A stretch of 64,000 nucleotides of DNA from positions 1 to 64,000 of the forward strand of contig JAIBEW010000004.1 in the NCBI GenBank assembly GCA_019459085.1, written 5' to 3'. The notes under the pieces are model-generated. The model was not told the origin of the DNA. It worked only from the letters and a program-made list of their open reading frames with translations, and made no database searches. Positions 20,046 through 31,439 of this stretch are shown here, piece by piece (within the stretch, counting starts at the first letter, position 1; every line of letters begins with the position of its first letter). Source of the DNA: Kaistella sp. (lineage in GTDB: Bacteria > Bacteroidota > Bacteroidia > Flavobacteriales > Weeksellaceae). The position numbers and the translations under genes were made by a program.

Positions 20046-21242
20046 TTAGTTTCCTAAAACTTCTTTCACTTTATTGGCTGCTTCTTCCAAAGTAATCGCA
20101 GAATGAACAGGCAGACCTGAATGGTCGATCAGTTCCTTCGCTTCAACAGCGTTTGTTCCCTGAAGACGGACGATCAAAGGAACCGGAAGGCTTCCCATCG
20201 CTTTATAGGCATCTACAACGCCCTGTGCAACACGGTCGCAACGTACAATTCCACCGAAAATATTTATCAGAATCGCTTTTACGTTTGGATCCTGAAGGAT
20301 AATTCCGAAAGCTTTCTGAACTCTCTCAGCATCTGCAGTTCCACCAACGTCAAGGAAGTTGGCAGGATTTCCGCCTGAAAGTTTGATGATATCCATAGTT
20401 GCCATGGCCAAACCAGCTCCGTTTACCATACAGGCAACATCACCGTCGAGTTTCACGAAGTTAAGGCCTGCTTCACCCGCTTCAACATCGGTAGGATCTT
20501 CTTCTCTTGTATCTCTTAATGCTTCGAGGTCTTTGTGACGGAAAAGTGCATTACCGTCTAAAGTAACCTTCGCATCTACTGCAATAATTTTGTCATCAGA
20601 AGTTTTCAGCACCGGATTGATCTCAAAAAGAGAAGCATCAATTCCGACATAGGCATTGTAAAGACTCGCGATGAATTTTGTGAATTCTTTGAAAGAATTG
20701 CCTTCCAAACCTAGTTTGAAAGCAATTTTACGTGCCTGGAAACCCTGAAGACCCAAAGCAGGATCAATCACTTCTTTGTGAATCAAATGAGGAGTTACTT
20801 CAGCAACGTGCTCAATATCCATTCCACCTTCTGTGGAATACACGATTGTATTTTTACCAAGAGCTCTGTCTAAAAGGATGGAAACATAAAATTCTTTGGT
20901 TTCTGTTGCGCCCGGATAATACACATCTTCAGCCACCAAAACAAAGTTTACCTTTTTACCTTCCGCAGAAGTTTGAGGCGTAACCAACTGCATTCCGATA
21001 ATGCTTTGTGCATTTTCTTTCAGTTTATCCAGATTCGGAGAGAACTTAACACCGCCGCCTTTTCCACGTCCGCCTGCATGAACCTGGGCTTTAACCACCC
21101 AACCTTCTGCTCCGCCGGTCATTTCTTTTAATTTATTGGCTGCATCTACTGCTTCTTCCACATTGTTTGCAATAAAACCGCGCTGGATGTTAACGCCATA
21201 TTTTGCTAAAATCTCTTTTGACTGATACTCGTGAAGATTCAT
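20046..21242 (-). CDS. sucC: ADP-forming succinate-CoA ligase subunit beta
   Basis: MNLHEYQSKEILAKYGV, VKAQVHAGGRGKGGGVK, NIFGGIVRCDRVAQGV. Confidence 0.97.
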   Translation of the reverse strand: MNLHEYQSKEILAKYGVNIQRGFIANNVEEAVDAANKLKEMTGGAEGWVVKAQVHAGGRGKGGGVKFSPNLDKLKENAQSIIGMQLVTPQTSAEGKKVNFVLVAEDVYYPGATETKEFYVSILLDRALGKNTIVYSTEGGMDIEHVAEVTPHLIHKEVIDPALGLQGFQARKIAFKLGLEGNSFKEFTKFIASLYNAYVGIDASLFEINPVLKTSDDKIIAVDAKVTLDGNALFRHKDLEALRDTREEDPTDVEAGEAGLNFVKLDGDVACMVNGAGLAMATMDIIKLSGGNPANFLDVGGTADAERVQKAFGIILQDPNVKAILINIFGGIVRCDRVAQGVVDAYKAMGSLPVPLIVRLQGTNAVEAKELIDHSGLPVHSAITLEEAANKVKEVLGN

Positions 21243-21289
21243 ACTATTTTAATTAGAATTTATTTTAAGATTGACAAATTTAAGAAAAA

Positions 21290-21324
21290 GTTAGAAGATG
21301 GAAGCCGGATGATGGAAGTATTTA
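21290..21324. repeat. Degenerate period-7 array (GTTAGAA GATGGAA GCCGGAT GATGGAA GTATTTA)
   Basis: Read directly; 7-nt phase, overlaps the stop codon of the 21322-21582 gene. Confidence 0.65.
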
Positions 21325-21582
21325 GTATTTTCTGCCAACTTCTCTGCACACTTCAAGATATTCTGCCGGCATTTTGCTGAACATTCCTTCTTCAAAATAT
21401 TCATCGCTATGCGGAATGTAGATGCTATATTTTTTACCTAAAGGAATCAGCGGAATGAAAAACAGTTCAAAGTAATTTTTGTAAACGGTTATAACGGCGT
21501 TTACTTCAAAACCATTTCTCATGATTTTGCGGGTTTCCTTACCAACAGGTTTTTTATTGAGTCCAAAAATGAAGAAAAACAT
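21322..21582 (-). CDS. Small zinc-ribbon-15-like hypothetical protein without Zn-binding Cys pairs
   Basis: FELFFIPLIPLGKKYSIYIPHSDEYFEEG resembles the zinc-ribbon-domain C-terminal part, but CxxC motifs are missing. Confidence 0.5.
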   Translation of the reverse strand: MFFFIFGLNKKPVGKETRKIMRNGFEVNAVITVYKNYFELFFIPLIPLGKKYSIYIPHSDEYFEEGMFSKMPAEYLEVCREVGRKY

Positions 21583-21587
21583 TATTT

Positions 21588-21974
21588 TTAGATTCTATGT
21601 TTCAAAAAGTAAAAAATAAGCATGAGCCACGAAATAATCATGAGCAAACCGCCGACTGGCGTGATCGGACCGAGAAATTTAAGATTGGTATTCCAAACCT
21701 CCGTAAAACTCAACAGATAAATCGTGACGGAAAACAGGAAAGTTCCTGCAATCATAAGAATGGAAATCCATTTTTCTGACGGCGTTTCGAATTTTAAAAT
21801 GTATCCAACGATCAATAAAAACAGTGCGGAATACATCTGGTATTTTACGCCCGTTTCGAAACTGGCGAGTTTGTCTGCCGACAAAACTTTTTTCAATGCA
21901 TGCGCGCCGAAAGCGCCTAAAATTACCGAAAGCAATCCGTAAACTGCTCCTGCGACCAAAGTAAATGTCTTCAT
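21588..21974 (-). CDS. DUF423 domain-containing membrane protein
   Basis: VLGAFGAHALKKVLSADKLASFETGVKYQMYSALFLL...GPITPVGGLLMIISW. Confidence 0.92.
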   Translation of the reverse strand: MKTFTLVAGAVYGLLSVILGAFGAHALKKVLSADKLASFETGVKYQMYSALFLLIVGYILKFETPSEKWISILMIAGTFLFSVTIYLLSFTEVWNTNLKFLGPITPVGGLLMIISWLMLIFYFLKHRI

Positions 21975-21975
21975 A

Positions 21976-22146
21976 TTATAATTCTCCTTTTTGATACATG
22001 ATGATTAATTTCCCTAATAAAGTAATGGCGCCAATGGCGATAAGAAGCCAGGAAAACCTTTTGGATCCTGAAAAACCTTCGTTTTTAGTGGTCCTTAAAA
22101 ATAGGCCAAAACCAAGAAGAAAAACCGGTAAAATAATTCCAAACAT
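21976..22146 (-). CDS. Small membrane protein, hypothetical
   Basis: MFGIILPVFLLGFGLFLRTTKNEGFSGSKRFSWLLIAIGAITLLGKLIIMY; internal start avoids overlap with the upstream gene. Confidence 0.6.
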   Translation of the reverse strand: MFGIILPVFLLGFGLFLRTTKNEGFSGSKRFSWLLIAIGAITLLGKLIIMYQKGEL

Positions 22147-22147
22147 A

Positions 22148-23476
22148 TTATTTATTTCTGAGGCTGTTAAATTCATTGATGACTTCATGATGCGTCACCG
22201 TTTTGTCTTTAAAATACGTCACAAAATGATTTTTCTCCTCTTCTGTCGCACCGAGTTGGTTCAGGATATTCAGCAGATGCATTTTCATGTGACCTTTCTG
22301 AATTCCTGTCGTCACCAAAGACCGTAGCGCTGCAAAATTCTGCGCAAGACCAGAAACCGCCAGAATACTCATGAGCTCCTGTGCTGAAGGCTTTCCGAGC
22401 AAAGCCAGGGAAAATTTCACCAATGGATGAAGATTTGTTAAACCGCCCACCACACCCACAGAAATCGGCAGATCAATCCAGAATCTGAAAATGCCGTTAT
22501 CAATCGTACAGTGCGTTAAACTTGTATATCTGCCGTCTTTCGCCGCGTAAGCATGGGCGCAGGCTTCAGTTGCACGGAAGTCGTTACCGGTCGCAATTAC
22601 CACCGCATCTACGCCGTTCATTACGCCTTTATTGTGCGTGGTTGCACGAAAAGGTTCGATTTCGGCAATTGTTACGGCTCTTTTGAATTTTGTCGCGAAT
22701 TCTTCGTTCGGAATTCCGCTGTCGTCTTTCAGATCTTCAATTTTACAGGAAACTTCTGCCCTCACGATGCAGTCGGGCGTGAAATTCGATAAAATATTCA
22801 TCACAATCTGCAGTGAATCTTTTTCTTCCTGTGTGAAATTTTCTTCTTTGGCGACTTCTTCTTTCAGTGTTTTACCGAACTGTTCCAGACACGAATTAAT
22901 GAAATTCGCACCCATCGAATCCACGGTATTGAAGCTTGCTTTCAGCTGAAAATAGTTTTCAAGATCAGCAGTTTTGTCGACAAGACGGATATTCAGGATG
23001 CCGCCGCCGCGGTTCCTCATGTTTTTCGTAATCGCTTCCGTACTTTCGAAAAGTTTTTCCTTTAATTTAAAATTAAAGAAATGCTGCAGTTTATGAGGTT
23101 CCACATTCAGGATGAAATGCGTATGTCCGAGTTTTTTGGTGTTGATGATTGTCGTTTTGAATCCACCTTTATCAATCCAGAATTTCGCTGATTTCGAAGC
23201 CGCCGCAACCACAGAACTTTCTTCCACGGCCATCGGCAAAGCCAGAAGTTTTCCATCAATTAAAAAATTGGGAGCGATTCCGTAGGGCATATAAAAATTT
23301 GAAAGCGTGTTTTCCGAAAATTCTTCATGGAGTTTCTGCAGCGCATCATCAGCATTCCAGTATTGCTGGAGAATCTGTTCGTAACTGCGGTCATCATTCA
23401 GATATTCTCTAATGAGCCAATCGATCTTTCTTTGTTTTGAAAGTTTTGAAAAACCTTCAACAGGACTGTGATTCAT
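22148..23476 (-). CDS. Hydroxymethylglutaryl-CoA reductase, degradative (class II)
   Basis: GFSKLSKQRKIDWL, HNKGVMNGVDAVVIATGNDFRATEACAHAYAAKDGRYTSLT, LPISVGVVGGLTNLHP. Confidence 0.93.
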   Translation of the reverse strand: MNHSPVEGFSKLSKQRKIDWLIREYLNDDRSYEQILQQYWNADDALQKLHEEFSENTLSNFYMPYGIAPNFLIDGKLLALPMAVEESSVVAAASKSAKFWIDKGGFKTTIINTKKLGHTHFILNVEPHKLQHFFNFKLKEKLFESTEAITKNMRNRGGGILNIRLVDKTADLENYFQLKASFNTVDSMGANFINSCLEQFGKTLKEEVAKEENFTQEEKDSLQIVMNILSNFTPDCIVRAEVSCKIEDLKDDSGIPNEEFATKFKRAVTIAEIEPFRATTHNKGVMNGVDAVVIATGNDFRATEACAHAYAAKDGRYTSLTHCTIDNGIFRFWIDLPISVGVVGGLTNLHPLVKFSLALLGKPSAQELMSILAVSGLAQNFAALRSLVTTGIQKGHMKMHLLNILNQLGATEEEKNHFVTYFKDKTVTHHEVINEFNSLRNK

Positions 23477-23656
23477 ACAAAATGATTAAAGTTCAAAGAT
23501 AGTGAAAATGTATTGTTTGGCGGTTGAATTTCGATAAAACACAATGACAAAAACAGTTTACCGATGATTTCAGGCATATAAACCAATGCGGGCAACTTCT
23601 TTTTGTGTGCTCAGTTTTTAACTCATTTTCGTACCTTAATATTTGGCGGGAATTTG

Positions 23657-23664
23657 TAAATTTG
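23657..23664 (+). promoter_or_regulatory. -7 element TAAATTTG upstream of pfkA
   Basis: TAnnTTTG consensus. Confidence 0.5.
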
Positions 23665-23681
23665 CGTTGAAATTTTGATGT

Positions 23682-24668
23682 ATGAAAGAAAGTTCGGTAA
23701 AAAATATTGCAGTTTTAACTTCTGGTGGTGATGCTCCGGGAATGAATGCAGCGCTGAGAGCCGTCGTCCGCACCGCGAGCTACTACAATATCGAATGTTT
23801 CGGGGTACGGGAAGGCTATAATGGCCTTATTCATAACGATTTCATCAAAATGGGTCCTAGATCCGTAAAAAACATCATCAACAGAGGCGGCACGATCCTG
23901 AAATCGGCACGATCGAAGGAATTTATGACGAAAGCCGGCCGTAAAAAAGCCTATGAAAACTGTGTGGAACACGGGATTGATGCGTTGGTCTGTATCGGTG
24001 GCGACGGAACTTTTACGGGAGCGAAAATCTTTAATGAAGAATTCGGAATTAAGGTAATTGGCATTCCCGGAACCATTGACAATGACCTTTTCGGGACCGA
24101 CAACACCATTGGTTACGACACTGCTTTGAATACGGCAATGGACGCCATCGATAAAATCCGGGATACGGCGACCTCGCACAACAGAGTATTTTTTGTTGAA
24201 GTAATGGGACGCGATTCAGGATTTATCGCCCTGAACAGCGGAATTGCAGCCGGTGCACTGGATATTTTAATCCCCGAAAAAAAGGACAGCCTGAAAGACC
24301 TTTTTGCAACATTTGACCGCGCCGAAAAAGCCGGAAAATCGTCTAGTATAGTGGTGGTGGCAGAAGGCGAACAGCTGGGAAATATTTATGAACTGTCAAA
24401 AGCTACGCAGGAAAAATTTCCGGATTACGATATCAGAGTGGCGGTTTTGGGCCACATCCAGAGAGGCGGATCGCCAAGCTGCGCCGACCGTGTTTTGGCG
24501 AGCAGATTGGGTTACGGTGCCGTAATCGGTTTAATGAAGGGGAAATCAAATGTTATGGCCGGAATGCAGTCGAATAAACTGACTTTTACGCCAATTGAAA
24601 CTGCAATTGTAAAACACAACGAAATAAATCAGGATTTGCTGAAAATCTCAGAAATTCTGGCAATTTAA
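23682..24668 (+). CDS. pfkA: ATP-dependent 6-phosphofructokinase
   Basis: TSGGDAPGMNAALRAVVR, GGDGTFTGA, IGIPGTIDNDLFGTDNTIGYDTA. Confidence 0.96.
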   Translation: MKESSVKNIAVLTSGGDAPGMNAALRAVVRTASYYNIECFGVREGYNGLIHNDFIKMGPRSVKNIINRGGTILKSARSKEFMTKAGRKKAYENCVEHGIDALVCIGGDGTFTGAKIFNEEFGIKVIGIPGTIDNDLFGTDNTIGYDTALNTAMDAIDKIRDTATSHNRVFFVEVMGRDSGFIALNSGIAAGALDILIPEKKDSLKDLFATFDRAEKAGKSSSIVVVAEGEQLGNIYELSKATQEKFPDYDIRVAVLGHIQRGGSPSCADRVLASRLGYGAVIGLMKGKSNVMAGMQSNKLTFTPIETAIVKHNEINQDLLKISEILAI

Positions 24669-24679
24669 ATAAGAATTAA

Positions 24680-25699
<1,020 letters not shown>

Positions 25700-25724
25700 T
25701 AAAAAAGTAATAGACCATCATTAA

Positions 25725-25753
25725 GAAAACCGCTCAGATCTGAGCGGTTTTTG
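25725..25753. terminator. Terminator between gap and the DEAD-box helicase gene
   Basis: AAAACCGCTCAGATCTGAGCGGTTTTT perfect palindrome. Confidence 0.85.
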
Positions 25754-25795
25754 TTTTGCCTTTAAGTTTGAATAAATATAGCTTAACGGAAAAAA

Positions 25796-26938
25796 TTAAT
25801 AACCGTGCAGGTTAATTTCATCGGTCCGTAAAAGCTGAACTCTTTTTCCCATCTTTTTCTGGATCACTCTGAAATGCTGAAGATCATCCTCAGTCACCAA
25901 GGTTATGGCTGTCCCCGATTCAAGAGCGCGACCGGTTCGGCCAATTCTGTGAATATAATCAAGCGGTGAACGGGGCAATTCGTAATTAATGACCACCGCC
26001 AAAGATTCAATGTGAATTCCACGCCCTATCAGATCTGTAGCCACCAAAATCTGAGTGTCGCCTTCTTTAAATTCTTTCAGATTTCCAGTCCTCGAACCTT
26101 GGGATTTTTTCCCGTGCACCGCCGTTGCCGGAATTTTATTTTTATTGAGTTTTTCAGCCAGATGATCGGCAGATCTTGTTGACGAAGCGAAGACTAACGC
26201 CTGATTAATATCCTGTTCCTTAATTAGATACCGTAGAAAAGGACCTTTTGTTTCTTCGGTAACCAGATAGGCCAGCTGGGTAATTTTATCGATATCAATT
26301 TCGTCCGGTTTAATTTCTACAACCACCGGATCAATTGTTAACCGGTTTTTAATTTCTTCGACTTTTTCATTCAAAGTTGCTGAAAACAACACTGTTTGTT
26401 TTGTTGAGGGCATCATTGCAAAAAGTTTATTCATTTCTTCTTCAAAACCCAACTGGAACATTTTGTCGGCTTCATCAATCACCAAATGGGTGATCTGTGA
26501 AATACTTAAAGCTTTATGGTCAATCAGATCAAGCAATCTTCCCGGAGTTGCCACCAAAACTTCCACTCCAAACATCCCTTTCATCTGCGGATTGATGGAA
26601 ACGCCTCCATAAACCGCCATTGTTCTGATTTCTCTCTTTAAATTCTCGGCAAAAGCCCTGAAAACCTCATCGATCTGAATCACCAGTTCGCGCGTTGGAG
26701 CCAATACCAATACCTGAATATTCCGGTCTTTCTTCACCTCTTCATTCTGAAGTTTCTCCAAAATAGGCATGACAAAACACGCGGTTTTCCCGGAACCGGT
26801 CTGTGCGATTCCCATCAGATCTTTCCCCGACAATATGACGGGAACGGTCTGCTCCTGAATGGGAAAAGGTTTTAGAAAACCCAATTTTTTAACTGATTTT
26901 ATAATATTGTGCGATAGGCCCAAAGATTCGAAAGACAT
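25796..26938 (-). CDS. DEAD/DEAH box RNA helicase
   Basis: Q motif, AQTGSGKT, APTRELV, VIDEADKM, SATL, HRIGRTGR. Confidence 0.95.
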   Translation of the reverse strand: MSFESLGLSHNIIKSVKKLGFLKPFPIQEQTVPVILSGKDLMGIAQTGSGKTACFVMPILEKLQNEEVKKDRNIQVLVLAPTRELVIQIDEVFRAFAENLKREIRTMAVYGGVSINPQMKGMFGVEVLVATPGRLLDLIDHKALSISQITHLVIDEADKMFQLGFEEEMNKLFAMMPSTKQTVLFSATLNEKVEEIKNRLTIDPVVVEIKPDEIDIDKITQLAYLVTEETKGPFLRYLIKEQDINQALVFASSTRSADHLAEKLNKNKIPATAVHGKKSQGSRTGNLKEFKEGDTQILVATDLIGRGIHIESLAVVINYELPRSPLDYIHRIGRTGRALESGTAITLVTEDDLQHFRVIQKKMGKRVQLLRTDEINLHGY

Positions 26939-27108
26939 AGAATTATTTATTTTGGCAAAGATAATCTATTCAACATCACTCTTTACTTCGTCGTGACTAC
27001 CGTTTTAAGAATAATTTTAATGGAAACACATACTAATCGTAACTTTAGCGGCTCAAAGATTGCACTTCTGCTGATTCTTTCAAGTATATTAAATTACCAC
27101 AACCTAAA

Positions 27109-28314
27109 ATGAAGGCAAAACCTCAATTTTACAACGCACCACATTTCAAAGATTTTTGGGAAGAAGGCAACGGGAAAGAACTTCTGAACTGGGCAAATGT
27201 AGATGTTGACCTTCGGAATTTTGATAGATATGCGGCACTTTTTCACGAAGTAGATGTTTTGGGAGATGATGCCGTGAAAGAAACCTATCTCAAGCTCCCC
27301 TATCATGAAGCATCTTCATTGGTTGACCGGTTTTCTAAAAATAAAATTTCAGAAAACGAAGAAGCTCCAGAAGTTCTGAAAAAACTTTTCCTCCAGATGC
27401 AGGAAATTCCGGACTGGTACGATGAAGATTTAGCCAATACCGGCACAAGATTCTGCATGCGTACCGGCACAAATGCGTTGATCATTCTCCGCGATTTTAC
27501 GTTGATGGGCGGTTACGATTTTGCCTATCTCAACAAACCCTTGGTTTTTACGGGAGTTCTGAAGAAGGGCGCAGTAAAACGCCTCAAAGACACGCTGGAA
27601 TTCTGGGTGAACGTGACGCGCGAAAATGCCCTGCAACTAAATTCCGAAGCCTATCAACTGATTGTGAGAACACGCCTGATGCATTCCTATGCACGCCTGA
27701 AAATTAAAGAGAAAAACAAAGACTGGGATTATGAAAACTGGGGCGAACCCATCAATACCTGGGACATGATTGCCACGTACACCGGTTTCAGCCTTGTTTT
27801 TATGCAGGGTTTGAAAAAACTCGGAATCATTATTTCCAAAGAGGAAGAGAAAGGTGTTTTCCATCTCTGGAAATACATTGGTTATCTTCTGGGTATACCG
27901 GCAGCTTTTCTGCCTGAAAACCGTCAGCAGGCGACTGAACAGTTTTACCTTTGGACGACTACCCAGGCAAAAGGCGATGAAGATTCGGCTCATTTAGCGA
28001 AAGCTCTGCTGGATGAAAACCTGGAATCCACCATTCTGAAATATGAATTCCAAAGAAAAAACCTGCGGTATCTTCACATTTGCTGCAACTGGTTTCTGCT
28101 GGATGGGGATATTAACCATAGACTTGGGATTCCCGAAGTGCCTGTGCCACATCTTTTTCCTTCGGTCATCAAAAAAGCCAATATTCTGACGCAGAAAATC
28201 TTTAAATTATCTTCGGAAAAGAAATACAGTCAGCTCGTGAAAACGGGGAATAAACAGCAATTGAAAGTACTTGATGATTACCTGAAACACACCCCGAAAG
28301 ATTTTCATTACTAG
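27109..28314 (+). CDS. Oxygenase MpaB family protein (DUF2236-like)
   Basis: ALIILRDFTLMGGYDFAYLNKPLVFTGVLKKGAVKRLKDTLEFWVNV...RLMHSYAR pattern of the MpaB/Lcp-like family. Confidence 0.75.
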   Translation: MKAKPQFYNAPHFKDFWEEGNGKELLNWANVDVDLRNFDRYAALFHEVDVLGDDAVKETYLKLPYHEASSLVDRFSKNKISENEEAPEVLKKLFLQMQEIPDWYDEDLANTGTRFCMRTGTNALIILRDFTLMGGYDFAYLNKPLVFTGVLKKGAVKRLKDTLEFWVNVTRENALQLNSEAYQLIVRTRLMHSYARLKIKEKNKDWDYENWGEPINTWDMIATYTGFSLVFMQGLKKLGIIISKEEEKGVFHLWKYIGYLLGIPAAFLPENRQQATEQFYLWTTTQAKGDEDSAHLAKALLDENLESTILKYEFQRKNLRYLHICCNWFLLDGDINHRLGIPEVPVPHLFPSVIKKANILTQKIFKLSSEKKYSQLVKTGNKQQLKVLDDYLKHTPKDFHY

Positions 28315-28358
28315 CCAGTTTTTGGAAATTTTATAGGATAAAATAAAGAAGAATTCCG

Positions 28359-28366
28359 TATTTTTG
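28359..28366 (+). promoter_or_regulatory. -7 element TATTTTTG upstream of recA
   Basis: TAnnTTTG consensus 20 nt before ATG. Confidence 0.5.
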
Positions 28367-28385
28367 TATAAATATAAATATACAA

Positions 28386-29387
28386 ATGAGCAGTATTGAC
28401 GATAAGAAAAAAGCACTGGCGCTGGTGCTTGAAAAGCTTGATAAAACATACGGAAAAGGAACGGTAATGACTTTGGGAGATGCTTCCGTTGACACTTCCA
28501 TCGAAGTAATTCCCTCCGGTTCACTTGGTCTGGACCTTGCTTTGGGAGTCGGCGGATATCCGAGAGGAAGAGTGATCGAAATTTACGGCCCGGAATCTTC
28601 CGGTAAAACGACCTTAACCTTACACGCGATTGCAGAAGCGCAGAAAGCCGGCGGAATTGCTGCTTTCATTGATGCGGAACATGCTTTCGACAGACATTAC
28701 GCTTCCAAACTCGGAATCAATCTTGATGATTTAATTATTTCCCAGCCCGACAACGGAGAACAGGCTTTGGAAATTGCCGATAATTTAATCCGTTCGGGAG
28801 CCATCGATATCGTCGTGATTGACTCGGTTGCGGCGTTAACGCCAAAAGCGGAGATCGAAGGCGAAATGGGAGATTCAAAAATGGGACTTCACGCAAGACT
28901 GATGTCGCAGGCATTGAGAAAATTGACGGCGACTATTTCCAAAACAAAATGTACCGTGATTTTCATCAACCAGTTGAGAGAAAAAATCGGAGTGATGTTC
29001 GGAAATCCTGAAACCACAACCGGCGGAAACGCTTTGAAGTTTTATGCATCGGTAAGAATCGATATCAGAAAAGCCAGTGCACCGATTAAAACAGGCGATG
29101 AAGCTGTAGGAAGCCGCGTGAAAGTGAAAATTGTGAAAAACAAAGTCGCACCACCTTTCAAAATGGCTGAATTCGACATTATGTACGGAGAAGGGGTATC
29201 AAAAGTGGGAGAAATCCTGGATATGGCTGTAGAAACCGGAATCGTGAAAAAAAGCGGCTCATGGTTCAGCTACGACGAAACAAAGCTTGGACAAGGACGT
29301 GACGGTGTAAGAGACATGCTGAAAGACAATCCTGAACTTGCGGAAGAACTTGAAGGCAAGATCAAGGAACACTTGCTGAACAAATAA
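28386..29387 (+). CDS. recA: Recombinase RecA
   Basis: [74 protein letters not shown]. Confidence 0.98.
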   Translation: MSSIDDKKKALALVLEKLDKTYGKGTVMTLGDASVDTSIEVIPSGSLGLDLALGVGGYPRGRVIEIYGPESSGKTTLTLHAIAEAQKAGGIAAFIDAEHAFDRHYASKLGINLDDLIISQPDNGEQALEIADNLIRSGAIDIVVIDSVAALTPKAEIEGEMGDSKMGLHARLMSQALRKLTATISKTKCTVIFINQLREKIGVMFGNPETTTGGNALKFYASVRIDIRKASAPIKTGDEAVGSRVKVKIVKNKVAPPFKMAEFDIMYGEGVSKVGEILDMAVETGIVKKSGSWFSYDETKLGQGRDGVRDMLKDNPELAEELEGKIKEHLLNK

Positions 29388-29407
29388 ATCAGACGACCAA
29401 TTCATTC

Positions 29408-29436
29408 AAAGACAGCCACGCGCTGTCTTTTTTTTC
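29408..29436 (+). terminator. recA terminator
   Basis: AAAGACAGC-CACGC-GCTGTCTTT followed by T run. Confidence 0.8.
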
Positions 29437-29448
29437 TCATCTCTTAAC

Positions 29449-29496
29449 AGAAAATGTCAAAATGTCATTTTCTTCAATCTGGTATTTTTTTTGAAA
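29449..29496 (+). promoter_or_regulatory. Putative htpG regulatory region: TGTCAAAATGTCA inside an 8-bp inverted repeat, then CTGG-N10-GA
   Basis: AGAAAATG-N9-CATTTTCT and CTGGTATTTTTTTTGA read directly; sigma-54-like interpretation is inference. Confidence 0.4.
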
Positions 29497-29525
29497 AATG
29501 TACCGGGAATAAAAATCTTAAAATT

Positions 29526-31421
29526 ATGACGAAAGGAAATATCAATGTTTCAGTGGAAAATATTTTTCCGCTGATTAAAAAGTTTCTCTACAGCGATCAC
29601 GAAATATTCCTGCGGGAGTTGATTTCCAACGCGACCGATGCTACTTTAAAACTGAAACACCTCACCAACATCGGTGAAGCCAAGGTAGATTACGGAAATC
29701 CGAACATTGAAGTAAAAATCGATAAGGAAAACAGAAAACTTCACATCATTGATCAGGGAATCGGAATGACCGCTGAAGAGGTTGAAAAATACATCAACCA
29801 GGTGGCTTTTTCCGGTGCCGAAGAGTTTCTTGAAAAATATAAAGACACTGCCAAAGATGCAGGAATTATCGGCCATTTCGGTCTTGGGTTTTATTCTGCG
29901 TTTATGGTTGCCGAAAAAGTGGAACTGATTACAAAATCCTTTAAGGACGGCGAATCGGCAGTTCGATGGATCTGCGATGGCAGTCCGGAATTTTCTCTGG
30001 AAGAAACAACCGACAAAACCGACAGAGGAACCGAAATCATCCTGCACATCGCGGAAGACTCCACAGAATTCCTGGAAGAATCCAGAATCCGCGAGCTTTT
30101 ACTGAAATACAACCGATTCATGCCGGTTCCCATCAAGTTCGGATCCAAAACAGAAACTTTGCCTTTGGCTGAAGACGCTGCTGAAGATGCAAAACCGGAA
30201 ACGCAGCAAGTCGACAACATCATCAACAATCCGACACCGGCGTGGACCAAAACTCCGGCTGAACTTAAAGATGAAGACTATAGGAATTTTTACCGGGAAC
30301 TTTATCCGATGCAGTTCGAGGATCCTTTGTTCCACATTCATCTGAATGTTGATTATCCCTTTAACTTAACCGGAATTCTTTTCTTCCCAAAACTGGCTAA
30401 CAACCTGAATATCGAAAAAGATAAAATCCAGCTTTACCAAAATCAGGTGTATGTAACCGATGAAGTAAAGGGAATCGTTCCTGATTTTCTGATGCTGCTT
30501 AGAGGCGTGATTGATTCGCCGGATATTCCGCTGAATGTTTCCCGTTCTTACCTTCAGGCTGACGGTGCGGTAAAGAAAATCTCTTCTTACATCACCAAAA
30601 AAGTGGGCGACAAAATGGCTTCGCTTATCAATGAAAACCGGGAAGATTTCGAGAAAAAATGGAACGACATTAAAATCGTTATTGAATACGGAATTATTTC
30701 AGAAGAGAAATTTGCGGAAAAATCAGATAAATTCGCATTATATCCGAATGTTGACGGTCAATATTTCCTCTGGAATGAACTTGAAGAAAAAATTAAGGCC
30801 AACCAAACCGACAAAGACGGAAATCTGGTGATTCTATATGCTACCAATGAGCATGATCAGCACAGTTACGTTCAGGCTGCGAAAGACAAAGGTTATGAAG
30901 TGCTGCTTTTGGATTCCCCGATTGTGCCGCATCTGATCCAGAAACTGGAAAGTTCAAAAGAAAAAATCCAGTTTGCAAGGGTTGATGCCGATCACGTGAA
31001 CAATCTGATTAAAAAAGATGAACCTGTAATTTCAAAACTCACTGAAACCGAAAAAGAAACGCTGAAAAAAAATGTGGAAGAAAGCATTTCTGATTCCAAA
31101 TTTGCGGTTCAGCTGGAAGATTTGGACAGTACCGATGCTCCTTTTATCATTACGCAACCCGAATTTATGCGCCGAATGAAAGATATGCAGGCAACCGGCG
31201 GTGGCGGAATGTTCGGGATGGGTGGTTTCCCGGAAATGTATAATCTGGTGGTGAATACGAACAGCGAACTTGCCGGAAAAATTTTAAAAACCGAGAATGC
31301 GGAGGAAAAAACAGCTCATATTAAACAGGCACTAGATCTGGTCAAACTATCTCAGAACCTTCTGAAAGGAAAAGATCTGACTGATTTTATCCAGAGAAGT
31401 TATCAGGATTTAAGTAAGTAA
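29526..31421 (+). CDS. htpG: Molecular chaperone HtpG (Hsp90)
   Basis: MTKGNINVSVENIFPLIKKFLYSDHEIFLRELISNATDA; internal ATG preferred over the ORF start at 29454. Confidence 0.97.
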   Translation: MTKGNINVSVENIFPLIKKFLYSDHEIFLRELISNATDATLKLKHLTNIGEAKVDYGNPNIEVKIDKENRKLHIIDQGIGMTAEEVEKYINQVAFSGAEEFLEKYKDTAKDAGIIGHFGLGFYSAFMVAEKVELITKSFKDGESAVRWICDGSPEFSLEETTDKTDRGTEIILHIAEDSTEFLEESRIRELLLKYNRFMPVPIKFGSKTETLPLAEDAAEDAKPETQQVDNIINNPTPAWTKTPAELKDEDYRNFYRELYPMQFEDPLFHIHLNVDYPFNLTGILFFPKLANNLNIEKDKIQLYQNQVYVTDEVKGIVPDFLMLLRGVIDSPDIPLNVSRSYLQADGAVKKISSYITKKVGDKMASLINENREDFEKKWNDIKIVIEYGIISEEKFAEKSDKFALYPNVDGQYFLWNELEEKIKANQTDKDGNLVILYATNEHDQHSYVQAAKDKGYEVLLLDSPIVPHLIQKLESSKEKIQFARVDADHVNNLIKKDEPVISKLTETEKETLKKNVEESISDSKFAVQLEDLDSTDAPFIITQPEFMRRMKDMQATGGGGMFGMGGFPEMYNLVVNTNSELAGKILKTENAEEKTAHIKQALDLVKLSQNLLKGKDLTDFIQRSYQDLSK

Positions 31422-31439
31422 ATTTCACTTACAGATTTT

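Noticed and set aside
23715-24179. 154-aa - strand ORF antisense to pfkA
   Set aside because: Shadow of conserved PfkA coding sequence
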